The notes beneath the pieces were generated by a model that searched no databases, was not told the origin of the DNA, and saw only the letters and a list, made by a program, of their open reading frames with translations. A DNA stretch of 64,000 nt from Edolisoma coerulescens (Eukaryota > Chordata > Aves > Passeriformes > Campephagidae): the NCBI GenBank assembly GCA_013397115.1, contig VWZW01004078.1:1-64000 (forward strand). The letters run 5' to 3'. Below are positions 9,986-23,300 of this stretch, one piece after another. The stretch's first letter is position 1; the number at the start of each line of letters is the position of its first letter. The position numbers and the translations under genes were made by a program.

Positions 9986-12900
9986 GTCTAGCCAAAGGTA
10001 AATTCACACATTCCATGATGAGAGCAGCTGTAGTTCTTAAAAGGTCCAACTGGTGAGTGGACCAAAACTATTCCCTCAATCAACACTATTTTCTCAAATG
10101 ATTGACATGATTGGTGAGTAAGAGCAGCCCTCACTTGGTATGCAGCTGGTGAATGATATACTTCAAGTACTTCTTTTTCTCCACTGACTATAATCGAATC
10201 TTTGAATGACACAGTCAGATTTCTTAGTCTGCGTTGTTGATTTCAACAGCTGGATAAGACGAATCCCCTGGCCATACTGATCCACAAATGCTTGGAAAGC
10301 ATTAATAACAATTTAGTTGTACAGAGATGTAGAAAACATCTTGAGGATGTGATTCTAATCAACAGATTTTATTCTAATTAATAGAGAACTGATTGGGAAT
10401 ATGGATGTGGGACCTACTTAGAAAGACTAAGTATGAAATGGTTACATTTATAGTCTTCAAAACAGGAAAGCCGAAATACAGTAGAACCAAAACAGGAAGG
10501 CAAACTTCAAGAGAAACAGGAATTTTTATGAAAAGGTTTTCCAGAAACTGTGAACCCTGTGAAGGAAAATATGAAGTGTTATGAGTGATAAACCTGGCTA
10601 AACTACATGATCTCAGAACGAAAGAGGAAAACATTCAGAAAATGGAAACTGTATATCTGAAGAGCAGACAAAAATGTGTTAGTAATGACTACATCTACTT
10701 GATGGAATACCTTATCTTTCGGTGTCCCTTCTAAACTTATGATTTGTGAAGTACAGTTGCCTTTTGCAAAGTGTCACCTTATATTAATATGAATACTTTA
10801 GGTAGCTTAAATGATTTTTTGTTCTCCAATTCCTTTTGTAGTCCGTGTTGTTCTTTTAACTTACCCTCTCACCTCCAGGCATGTTGTGATGCAGTTTAAT
10901 AAATCAAAAATATCCTGAGGACCAAACCAAAACTGGTTTCCATTTGTTGGTTTCTTTTTTTTTTTTCACTCTCCTCTCAGTTTCTACTGATTTACTGCAA
11001 TATAATATACTTGAAAAAATAGAGCAGTTTAAATTAGTTGGTGGAAACAGATGTTGAAAATTCTTGTTGTGGACTGCTTATGAACATTTTTTTCCCCCCA
11101 AGCCACTTATTTTTAATTATATATTTTAATATTAGGGACATATTTTCCACCTGGTAGTTGATTCAGCATATTGCACCATAAATTCTAGTTTCTCATTAGC
11201 TGCATGGGTTTTTGCTATGTAGGTAAAATACAGAATGAAAAATCAGCAATGGTAGTAGCTCCCAGTCTTCAGATAATATTTTTTTTTCCATTTACTTCCT
11301 CCTTCCTTTTATTGAATCTTATGGTGGGAGCGACCAGCTACACAAAAGTGCAAGAGATGGCGGCAGACAAATAATGACACCAGCACCTGTGCAGAACTGC
11401 AGCTTATAGGGAGCTCAAAAACAGCCTCAACAATAAGCAGCAGCTGAAGCTTGAGGTGTCACTGAGCACACAGAAGTGAGGACAGTTGGGTTAGTGAGGT
11501 AAGCAAACACCTTCACAGGCCTCCAAACAATTCAGAACTGCGAAGAACTATCTAATAATGAATTATAAACATCTGTTTTCAGAGATGGATTACCTACTTG
11601 CGAAAGTGTTTAGAATTGGTAAAATATATTTATTTGTGATTTTTTTAAAAAGATGCCTGTCCATCATTTTTAACTAATCTAAACAGTTCTCACATTTTTC
11701 AACTGTTTCTTTTTGAATGAAAAAACTGGTTTTGTCTGAAGTAAAGATCTTTTGTTTTCCCTGAATCTATAATACTACAAGAAAAGTAAGAAAAGTAACA
11801 GACTACGTTTAATTATTCCTCCATTAACGGAAGAATTTAGAATATATTTAATATATTTGTGAAGCAGAAATACCTATCAGAAATCTGTTGGTTTCAACCA
11901 AAACCAAGAACATCCCTCTTTTCTAGGCAATAATGACAAAAACTAGCATTACATCTGTACTCTGCATGACTCAAATGGATCTGGAATGGTGAAAGCACAG
12001 CTGAGAGAGATAGTACAAGCAGTTGAACTCAATTATGTAGACAAGAAGTTTGGGCAGATGTTTGAATATAGTATCTTATATTGATAGCGTTGAATACTGA
12101 TGCTAGAATTCTGTGGATTTCATTTTCTGACAGAAAGATTGGTTGGGTTTTCTTTTTTTTTTTTAAGTTTCTAGGAAAATGGAATTGTAGTTGCCTAATC
12201 AGCACTACTTTCTCATGTCGTTTTGATAATAATTTCCAAGTCTTGGTTTTTTACTTTTCCTTTAGAGGCCCATTGAAACTTTTATTGAACACATACACTC
12301 CTATTCGAGTTCCAAAAGTGTTTTCAATCATTCTGATGACTTTATATATATCTGCCAACTCATGAGCTCATGATTGCAAAGTACCTTTTGCTACAGGTGT
12401 TGAAATCTGTAACACAGCTTTCTTAGCTTTCTTGAAATGGTTACTCATACAGAAAAACAACAAAAAAGTGAAATGCAGCTATCTACAGAATCAGTAAATT
12501 TCTTTTCCCCTGTATTTTTTTCTCTGTCTTTACGATTGTTTGGCCTCTGGTCCTAGTGTAGTTTCACTGCCTACACATTTGATAGCTATAAAATATTTAA
12601 TGCCAGAGAAGAAAGGAAAAAAAAAAAACAAACCAATAGTTTCTGTCCTAATTTATGTTCTAGTACTGTCACTAACTCTTACAAAAGAAGCATCTTAAAA
12701 TCTGTAGAGGAAAAATGTCTAAGTTAACCTTTAAATACTTTTGATAGTTGCTGCCTTCTGTTTCAGTGAAACATACTGAAGGAAACTTGCTTACAAACTG
12801 TTCTTGAAAGTTGCAGAGGATAATGTGTCCCTTAACAGGCCAAAATAAACATGTACCATAACTGAAAACCTTCTATTCTTAAAAATATTATCAAATCTTA

Positions 12901-15880
12901 TGCACAGATGGATTGAGAGTTTAATTACAGCAACCTTTGAGTGTCATAGACATCTTTGTTCTCTCAGAGCTGGATAAACAGCAGCCAAAATATCCATCAG
13001 GAAGACAGATCTATATCGGTTATGATTGCAACAAGATGTTTTTTCATTTATGTCACCCAAACATAAAAAAAAAAATATTTCAATATCCTTACTACTGTAA
13101 GGATGTCTATTTTTAGATATCCAGTGGCGTTTTTCAAGTACAGCAGCAAAAATTTTTGGTATGCAAAGGCCTAATTAATGTTTGAGTTTACTTAAAATGA
13201 TGTTATGAGTACTTGCTTTTTGGTGCATATATGGAAACAACATACACACTTCTGAATTCTCCTTTGAGCATCCCCACTGCTGAGATGCTGCATCTTGTTT
13301 TTCTGCAATAGCATTCCAGTAATAATCTGTGGTCATGTATACAGAATTGCAGGATATTGCCATGTATTTTTCTAATATAGAGCTAAATGCTTTGTCAAGA
13401 CTGGAATGAATCTTATTATGGCCATTACGAATACAAATGACATAGTACTCACTTTGTTTTAATGTTTTCTTTAAAAAATTTAAAAATCTGTTTGCTACTA
13501 AGATGTAAAATTAAAAAAAAAAAGAAATAGAAGATAAGCTAATTACATATTTTATAATGGGAAATATCTTTTCAAAAACCATACATAGTTAATAATAACC
13601 TATGCAGGCATCACTGTGCCACAGTGGAGCAAAACAGTAACTGTTGTGAAGAAAAGCACTCAATAAAGTAAATATCATTCTACTGAGTTTATGGAATAGT
13701 TGTGTATAATGTCACAGCACGTGTCATTTTAATTATCCTCAAAATAATATATAATACATACCACCTTGTACATGACAATACATATTTGTAGGTCCTCCTT
13801 ATATATATTTGGGTCCTACTTTATTCCAAGAATCGGTGGGGATTTGCACTTCCCTTCAGCTTCTACAATAACTTGCAATAATTGGGAAATGTTTAAATGG
13901 GTGAATGCAGACATGCTGAATTTATTCCAGTAGTGCTTAGGGGTGGCTATGTGAGCCAGCTGTGTTGGGGAAGCCAGTTACTTTGATGTGGCACTATGCA
14001 TGAGCTGGTATATCCTACTGTACAGTATAACTTTGGATCAGAAATGTTTATGTGCCATCAGTACTTTAATTTGTTCACAGAGTGACTTAGAATCAGGATG
14101 AAATGTTTGGTTTCTGAGGGAAATATGAGGACAGTTGTATTTTCCTCATGTTGGTAAAAATTCAAAATACATTGGTTGGTTTATGCTGTTCATGATAGTG
14201 TAAACTGAGCAGAAGGAAGACTAAGTTCCCACTCTAGTTTCTGCTATAACACTTGGAAAATTCCTTAATCTAGAAAACACACTGAAATTGTTTGCAAATA
14301 TGACAAAAGCGTGTCTGATTTTGTTCCTGAACAGAAGGGGGGCTGATTAAGTGTTTCGTGTTCAGCATATAAGCTTGAAAAAAGACCATTCTGCACTTCT
14401 CAGACATTTTATTTCTGAATGCAGATGTTTTGTAAGGTTCATAATTTCAAGACTTTGATGTTTTCTTTTTCCTATCCCATTTTAAAAGATCATAGTGGAA
14501 GGACTTGACATAATTATTACATCTCCCTTGTGTTTTATGGATAAGACTTATATAGCCAGGTGCTTCTTGTAACCACTTTTAATCATTCATTTCTAAAAAG
14601 GCAATTATAAATTCCCTATCCATGGTAAACATTTAACCTCTCATGTCAGCAGGGCCTATCTTGTTGTTCTAAAGAGATTTTAGCTGTGAAGTACAGATGG
14701 ATTGAATTAAGTGTTTCAGCTCCCTGGAAATTATATGAGCATCCTACCAACATCAGTCTAATCAGAAAACTATTTCCACTCTTCTGCCTTAAATAGTATC
14801 ACTCCAGGATGTGTACAGGGAGGGGAAGAATTGCTTTAACAAATTTCACTGCTAACTGTCCCTCAAATGGTACAAAGTGACATTGCTGTTGAATAGAAGG
14901 TGCTGACTGTTATCTGTGGTTAATAGCATCTCTTGCTAGACCCCATTCAGCTGCCAGTTAACACAAAGCCACGTCTGCATGACTTTTAAAGGGTCTGCAT
15001 TAATACACCCAGACAATCAATGGTTTCTGCCCCTTCCACAAGGACATTGGTTTGTTACCATTGCTAGATGCTGTCAACAGAAAATGACACAGGAGTCACA
15101 AAAGGTAAAATGGTGTCAATTTAATCAGAGAACAGACAAAAGGCAAACAATGCTGTCCTGGAAAGGAGTATAGCAAGGAGACTCAGAGGTTGGCGTAAGC
15201 CACACTTGGCAGGTCCCTGTGAAACCAGATTGAAATTCAATGATACAAAATCCAGCAATGTGACACACAGGATGAGAGCTGTTGTTTCCATTCAATTAAA
15301 ATCAGTGACTGCTGCTGGCGTAAAATAAATTCGACAAAATACCAAGAGAATCTGTATTGTAGGTCAAACTATTCTCCTTCTAAACTGAAAGAAAATAACA
15401 GTGGGAAATGAGTTAGTGCAATTGTTGTATAAATTACACAAAATAATAATAAAAAAGTCATCCTGCAATTTCCTGTTCACTATGAAGTTAAACAAAACTC
15501 TACTGATTGAGATGATTCCACTATAAAACTAAGCAATTTAAAGTGTTTACATATTTATGAAAATAGCTGCAAAAATTTTAAGATTCTTCTTGTTTGAATT
15601 CATATTCTGTTGTGCATATAGTATCTCAAAAACCTGCTTATTTTCAAGGATTTATAGAAAATAACGTGATCTTGCTTCTTATTTGTGAAAAAATTGGTTT
15701 TACAAACAGTCTAGTTATGCATTTCTTTAATGTGTTTGTCCTATACTGACAGGATACTGTAACCTGACTGTATGTCAACGCAAAATTTGCAGCTTCCTCC
15801 TTCCTCTCTGTGACGACTCCTGTAAGGAAAGCTTGGTGCTCAGCCAGGGAGGGATCCAAATGGTGTCTGATCTGCCTGGG
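9986..15880. other. AT-rich non-coding DNA
   Basis: I see no gene or transposon that I can name. A slightly GC-richer island at about 11,325-11,498 ends in a splice-donor-like GAG|GTAAGC at 11,496-11,504. It is otherwise unremarkable and I do not call it an exon. Homopolymer T and A runs are frequent. Confidence 0.55.
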
Positions 15881-15920
15881 TTAGGAGAACAAATCTCACA
15901 TTAGGAGAATGAATCTCACG
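15881..15920. repeat. Two-copy 20-bp tandem repeat
   Basis: The unit ttaggagaacaaatctcaca is followed directly by ttaggagaatgaatctcacg, with 17 of 20 positions shared. It is a minimal tandem duplication with no associated gene. Confidence 0.85.
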
Positions 15921-18900
15921 TGTCCCCTAGTCTAGACAAAGGTTTGCAAACATTTAGGCTCAGGTTCTCTTTGTCTAATGTTGAGTACCAAGCAAGAGTA
16001 CTTTTCTAGCTGATGTAAATCCAGAGGGTTACTTAGTGTTCCAAAGTTCTGAATCAACTAGAGATGCCCCTCTCCACTGCATACACAATGAATGTAAATG
16101 TTAGTTTTCTGATATTATTTGGGATAACTTTGGTCCTTTGTGTGTGTACATGAAAACAATCATGCCATGAATGGTAAGGATAATTGTCAGTGTCCAGAAA
16201 ACTCCCCAATTTTGATTCTTTTGTCTTCTATGTGAACTATTAAGATGGGAAGACATTAGAAAAAAAAATCTTTATTTTTTTTTGGAAATATGCACTTAAA
16301 AAAATTAAGATTGAAAGATGCTGAAGATGATATAACTGCTATGGTCAGGTGAACCAGCTGTTTATCAATATTGGTAATATATGAATGCTTCTATTAATGA
16401 GCTTTTTGACTAATGAATCCATTAGACTTTCTTGTTCTGTTGTAGTGATTATTTGTTAGAGTAAAAAAAAAGACTTTTGAGAATTTGCAAAGCGTTTTAC
16501 ATATGTGTAATTTCTTGACCTATATAATAAGTCTAGAATTTATTTGAGTATTCTGAAGACCTTTCTGGTCATCTGCATGTCATTTTTGCCTGTGAACTAC
16601 TTCAAAGTAAATGAAAATAACTGCAATGAAAGTGATTTTGTAAGATGTAAAGTGACGAAGGCAGGTGCCAGCCTGGTAACAGCTCTTCAGTCATATGGCA
16701 TTCTAGTGTGGGAAACAGCTGGACTGTGATTTATGAATGAGGATTCATTAAAAAAACATCAGTATTATCCTGCATGGACAATTAATCTGGTGGGAAGCCA
16801 CCTAAACTCAGATCCAATGCAAGGCAGACTTCTGGGCTTCTAAAATAGTATGGTCAGCCCCCTTGATGAGGGAGCAACAAGTGTTATAAACAGTCACAAG
16901 GAAGTAGACAGTGAAATGAGTTGAAGATACAGCTGCCTAAACCTGATGTGTTGTTCAGAGCAAGTCATTATCCTTTATCTATCCTAAAATTAGGTACCTG
17001 AAAGATAGGCTGTTATCATAAACTAAGTGGGTATGCCTTCAACAAAGTAGGTGGAAAGAAGCATACACATTCCATACTAGAACTTCAGATGGGATCACTT
17101 GTGCCTTGGAAGTGCATCTTTTTCTCTATTGACAACCATTTTGTTTTTTCAGGCCAAGGTCCTTTTTTTTTAGGAGCTTCAGTGTTAGATAACATGAAAT
17201 GAGCACCTAATTTAATGATGTTCTAGCTCATTTCTGAGCAGCAACAAGTTTTATACAAAAGCATGATTATAAAAAGCTCCTTTAATCAGTATTAACAATG
17301 TAGCATGTCAGAAAATATGTTTGGAAATTATTGAGTCATGGTGATGAAAATATTATTAAAAGTAAGAAGAAAAATTGAAGAAAAATTTTCTAGCTTCCAG
17401 TGTAAAATCACTGGATCTCATTTATGACAGAAATTTTTGCACTTGTATTTTATCTATTTGAAGCAACATCTTTTCTATGGAGTGTGTTTCAAATTGATAC
17501 TTTTGGTGGATCTGAACTGGTTTTGTACTACAAGTAACTATCATGAGAAGTTTCTAAATGTATGAACCTCTCTATTGATAAATCTGTCAGCAGAATTCTT
17601 CGACATTAATGGGAATAACATTTTAAAAAGTCACAGATTTTTTAAAAAAAATACATTTAAATGGTAGTTATACACAAGGTAGTAAACATCAACTTCCTCA
17701 AAAAAACACAAACAAAAAACTAATCTAACCAACCAAACATAAAGCCACCAAAGCTCTTATTGTTTTGTCATGGTTTTTTTTGGGATTGTGTGTGTGTTCA
17801 TGCATGCACATGGCCCCGTATGTGTGTATGTAAATGTGCCAAATGTAGCAACTATGAGCACCATTCTTGTTTTGTCATGAGCCTGGATTCAAGACTTTCT
17901 CCAGACAGCACCTTTTTCGCTCTTGAGGTAGAAGTTTAAGATAGGTCAAGTCAAGTAGGTTCTGAAAATTCCTATTTAATTCTCAAGGGAGTCTTGATGA
18001 TTACTTTATATGGGTATCTACACAACAGAAAGCTAAAGTTATTAAGGTTAATCCCATCCTATGCATATGTTTGAGGAAAGATGTTACACTTGGTTTTAAT
18101 ACAAATGTCAGCAAAATCTTGCATATGGAGCTCCAATAGACAGTCAAAGAAATACTGTCATTTTTGTCTAGATTTCCTTATACCATACTATTCTTCTTTT
18201 ATTTCCATATGTTGAAATGCAAAGGATGAGTTTCGATTTGTTGTATTTTGACAGTAGAGCACTAACTATCTTAACTAATATATTTTGGACATTAAATACC
18301 TTAAGAGAACTCAGTCTCATCTTGTTTCTGATCCAAACTTTTCGCAGCATTTTTGTGGACCTTGGGTTTTTGACCAGAGAACTGTATAAAGATATAAGAA
18401 GAAGAAAAGATATTTCAAAAGTAGTAATGCAATGCATTACATATTTTGCCTGTTTACAGATGAAAAGCTGCCTATTATTGATGTAGTAAATGGTTTTCAG
18501 TTTGAATGGATTTATTTCTCAACTGCACTGACACCTCAGAGAAAAAGAGAATAACATGCAAAACCGTAAGGGATAAAGCATCAGTCTTTAAAACACAAAG
18601 GGACTGGGACAACCGAGCCACTTATTACAAACCACTTCTCCATGGCTGTGCAAGATATAAGATTGAGTCTCTGCAGAACTAAATTAAATAAATACAGTTC
18701 AGGAGGTGTTTCTAATAGCTTGGATACACAGTACTGATATCCCAGGTTATGGCCAAGACTATTTTATGGCTATTTTGTAATTAAGTATTAAACTTTACAA
18801 ATTACACTTTTCTATAACTTCATTTGGTGAAAAACATCATTTAACTAGATTCAGTTGGGAATGACTCCATTTGATCACAGGAGCTGTTAAAATAGCACAC

Positions 18901-19849
18901 AACTGCAACTGAGTATTCAGAATGGATAAAACCCTGAGTAAGTAGTCTGATATCATGGCTGACTGTTTTCAGCCAGGGGCCTCCTGAAGTCCTTTCAGCC
19001 TGAACTATCAAAGAATGCTATTCAATTCTCATCACAACAATACTTTCTTATTCTTTCCCATTCCAAGAATTGCCTAGAATTTCTATAGTTCAAAAATACT
19101 TTTTTGCTTATCTGAACACTGTGTCATGAGATACATATTCCTTGTTCTTCCTCTACAATGTAAACTGTGCTGGACAGCATTATAGACAGAATCATCACTG
19201 AGATCTTTCAATCTATAAATCTACAAGTTGCTATACTTTCTACATGGCAAACAGTCAGGTGTTTTCCTTCTCAGGAAACTGTCCTGTATTTTATTCTTGC
19301 ATTTACTTTTCCACACCATTATGAACCCTTGTACAATAATTGCTTCAGGGAAAATCAGAGTTTGAGAGTGTTATAGCAAAAGGGAAGGAGAATTACAGAA
19401 AGGTCTGTAAATTAAGAGTTTTTCCACATTATGAATGTACCTTGATATCTCCGCAACTGTGAAGATGTAACAATAGAAGGAAATAAAATAGGATGAAGTT
19501 GAGAGCTCTGTGATGAGTCTTCATCAGTACATGGGAGAAATAGATCCTGAAACACGCATGTATGTAGGATAATAGTATTATTTTCAAGAGGCAATAAGAG
19601 TTGGACAACCTGAACACCTCTAAGAGAATATGAGAGAATCTCTGTGTGCAAAGAGGAGCTAAGCTGAACCCTGAGAGACAGATGGCAAAATGCAAAGTTT
19701 GGATGGAAAAGAGCTACTTAGGACACATTATTACATGTTGACTTTAAAGTCTTTTATTCAGTTGCTTTTGCTGTACTGAAATTCTACTTGTTTCAGATTA
19801 TGTTGTGTAAAAAGAGGAAAAGAAGTGTGAAACCAGTGATAATGTGGTC
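15921..19849. other. AT-rich non-coding DNA with a possible old repeat near 16.78-17.05 kb
   Basis: No gene is visible. Around 16,780-17,050 the wording (ccacctaaactcagatccaa, aattaggtacctgaaagata) resembles old avian LTR material, but I cannot assign it. Opposed overlapping short frames at 18,168-18,486 lack domains. Confidence 0.5.
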
Positions 19850-20390
19850 GAAGCAAAAGAAACAATTCTGGTGCAGCCTCACCTGAAGTGCTGTGTACAG
19901 TTCTGGGCACCACAACCAAATAAAGATATAAAGGTATTAGAGAGTGCCTGAAGAAAACCCATGAAGATGGTGAATGGCCTAGAGGGCAATCTGTACAAGG
20001 AGTGGCTGAGGTCACTTGATTTCCTCAGGCTGGAGAAGAGCCCGAGGGGAGGCCTGATTTTTGTCTATGGCTTCCTCAGGAGGGGGAGTGAAGAGGCAGG
20101 CACTGTTCTTTCTGGTGACCAATGACAAGACCCAAGGGAATGGCATGAAGTTTCAGGGGAGGCTTTTCTTGGATATTAGGAAAATGTTCTTCACTCAGAG
20201 GGAGATTGGGCACTGGAACAGGCTCCCCAGGGAAGTGGTCACAGCACCAAGCCTGACAGAGGTCAAGAAGCAGTTGGACAATGCTCTCAGGCGCATGGTG
20301 TGATTTCTGGGGCTGTCCTGTGTAGGGCCAGGAGCTGGACTCAGTGATCCTAATGAGTCCCTACCAACTCAGGATAATCTACAAAATACA
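19850..20390 (+). mobile_element. CR1 LINE, 5'-truncated, sense orientation
   Basis: This is the last ~540 bp of a CR1 element. It starts in the ORF2 tail (cctgaagtgctgtgtacagt, then tctgggcacc) and passes through ctggagaagagcccgagggg. It then runs through actcagagggagattgggca and ggctccccagggaagtggtc, and closes with the CR1 3' signature gatcctaatgagtccctacc, aactcaggataatctac. The 5' truncation is the usual outcome of incomplete CR1 reverse transcription. It is younger than the 47.8-kb copy, since its 3' tail region still carries an 80-codon open frame (annotated separately). The left boundary is uncertain by some tens of bases. Confidence 0.9.
20061..20303 (+). pseudogene. CR1 3'-region reading frame remnant (80 codons)
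   Basis: An 80-codon frame lies inside the CR1 copy. Its C-terminal half contains HWNRLPREVV followed by APSLTEVKKQLDNAL. This peptide recurs in translations of avian CR1 tails and in many spurious bird protein predictions. The methionine at its start has no independent support. I treat it as residual transposon sequence and not a host gene; the upstream reverse-transcriptase and endonuclease domains are absent because of the 5' truncation. Confidence 0.75.
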
Positions 20391-23300
20391 ATTTAATAGC
20401 ACATTCAGAGAGAGAGCATTAATCTGTGGACTCCCTCAGAGACATTTCTGCCTTCAATACTCTCAAACTGTGGGTTCGTACTATACCCTCCTGATCTCCC
20501 TGCCATGTCCCTTTCCCCAGTTTCCTGTGCCTTTGGTGTAGAACAGATTTAGACTATTTTAATGGGCTTGTGCTGAACTTCATCCTGAAAGATAAACTAA
20601 TACCTACTGAAAGAATTATGTACTGGTTACCAGAGATGGAAAAATGATTTTCTAAGAATAACTACATCCTTAAGCTTTCTTTCACCTTTCATTTTTAGTT
20701 CTAATGTACTAAATGGTATGAACACCTTCCTGCATGGTAGAAATTTTTATTCGTGATAAATCCAGTACTGGATAGATGCACAAACAGTAGAGACTCTTTA
20801 AAAAAATGTTTCAAAGAATCGTATAAACCATAGGTTAGGTAATTCATAGCTCATTCTAAGTGGTTTTGTCTTTAAGTTTTCTGCATATTGAATGAAGCAT
20901 TGAACAAACTCTGAAAGATCTTTCTCATTTCTTACTACCATGCATGCATGGACAAAATCAGTCAAGCAGGAAAATAAAGAGATAATGAAAAACTAAGAAT
21001 CTATTTGCATTCCCAAGGGGCTCTGTGCATTCAGATGTATTTGCACTGTAACTTTAGTAGTTAAAGGAGGATTTCACTTGAATTCCTGGATGCAGGATTA
21101 TTGATCCAGAAGAAAGGAAAAATAAGAAAGAAGCAAAATTACCTTCTTACCCAAAGGTTCAAAAAGTTTAAAACTAATTTTTTTTCCTAGAATTCTCCAT
21201 CCAAACCAAACCAAACCAAACCAAAAAGTAAAGAAAGCACACAAGAACAACTAAAAAAAAACCCCAAAACCCCTAAAAAAACCCCATATATTTAAAATGG
21301 GATATGCAAGAAGAGGTTGTCATGCACAAGATAGATCAGGGGTTTTTCTGAACAGATGGATAAACTGACAGATACTTGCAAATTTCCATGTTCATCGTTA
21401 AAACAAGAGCTTGCTTTTTTGAAAGAGTAAAGAGGTTGGAGACTTTTGGGGATTGTGGAGTAACTTCTTTCTATTTAAAAGCTTAAACAATTCTTAAAAA
21501 AAAAAACTAAAAGAGGTGAAGATTTACTGGGTTTTTTAGGTTATTTAAGTACACTTACGTTTACAGACAGTTACTGCAACAACTAATCAAAAGTGTGGAG
21601 ACAGCATCTGGACTTGAATGAATTCAATCGCAGACTTTAAATGGATGCCTAAACACCTTATGCATTTATTCCAGTATGTTTTATTTGTTGTGAAGTTTCT
21701 ACATGCTGAGGTAAATGCTTCTCTTTAATATGCTGCTTTTATAGAAACCATTTGTTAATCACTTGATGTAATAGCAATGAATATCATTGAAGACTATGCT
21801 GAAGCTTACTGACATAATTTCTGAACAAGAGTAGAGAAGTGAAAGAACTTTTGTCTGTTCATTCTCCTCTAATGTCAGTAATGTGGAGGTGGGCAAACCA
21901 AATTTTTATATTAGAACATAATTTTAAGGTAAGAACACCTAAGATGGCATTAAACTCCTTCAGTTAGGGAAGAGGTGCACTAAATATTGTAATATGCTTA
22001 TAGCACAGAGGAACATGCTTATATTCTTTCATACGCTACTCTTCCCCTGTTATTCAGCCCAAATCACACCCTTGTCTGGCTTTTAAAACTATATGAACGT
22101 CTCAGTTTTCAAAGGCTTTTTTTTCATCCTTGTTTCTTCAACTAATGAAATAGGTGGATGGTGACATATTTCTATTCTATTCAGCTGTACAGGAGCTATT
22201 TACAGCATGTATTTGTCATATAGTTTTGTTAATTGAAACATAGCATGCAGATTATGCACATCAACAACACCTTTCCAGTGACTAAATTAATCCATGTTAT
22301 TCAGAGTAAAAGCATGATGCTAGTGGTTCCTTTAAGAAATCTGACTTTCTAGATCAGTTGAACATCAAACATCCCTACTTTCACACAAAGTGTTTTCACA
22401 ATAAACAAAGTGCATCACTCAGATTTTCTGTCTTCTGCCTGTTATGGAAACTTTCTGTGAAGACTTTGGTGACGCCTCGTGGAAAACTTTGAAAGTTCTT
22501 TTGTTTTTCAAGTAATTCTGCAAATATTATCAAGTATTTGCTTTTCCTTTCTCATTGTTAGATGCATTATCTAAGACAACAGACTATCTATCTCTGTGAT
22601 GAGTCTTTCTGTTAAGGTAACATTATTTGTTCATGATACATATTCTGAGTCATGATATACACTACCATTTAATTCCTTTTATTATTTCAGGCAAGGAAGG
22701 GGGCATTAATGGCAGTAATTTCCGTTTTGGTCATTGTAGTTGAGAATGTCTTTGTCAGTGTTAAAATAATGTATCAAGCCTGGAGCATCCCTAGAGGAAG
22801 AGAGCAATGATTTTTCTTGTTCTTCCCTCCCCTGCACCCCCACATTATCCCTCCCCAGGTTATGAAATAAAATAATTTTATCATTCTACTGTATAGGTAA
22901 CCCAGTAACACAAGACTTATATGTGTAGCTAAACATCAGATATGGCACAATTCCATTTTATGCTTGAGCTTTTTACTCTCTGTAATGTGCACTGTTTTCA
23001 TATCTTTCTGTTAATTATATTTTCCTTAGACGACAGCTGACTGGTGAAAAGAAAGGGTGAAGGCTTGTGGGAGTAGGAGTGGGCTGTTTAAATGTGATTG
23101 GAAGGAACTTAACTCTGCATAAAATTATGTCCCTATGTTGGGTCAACTTACCACCTATTTAATTTCTGCATGCAACTGAAAAAGAAGAGATACTGGAGGG
23201 TGTGAGGAAGACTATAAAATTAAATATTGTAAAGATATCAATAAAGAAAGACTTTAAATAAAAGGATTTTTTTTTCCTTTCTAACCTGAAGAGGGGAATG

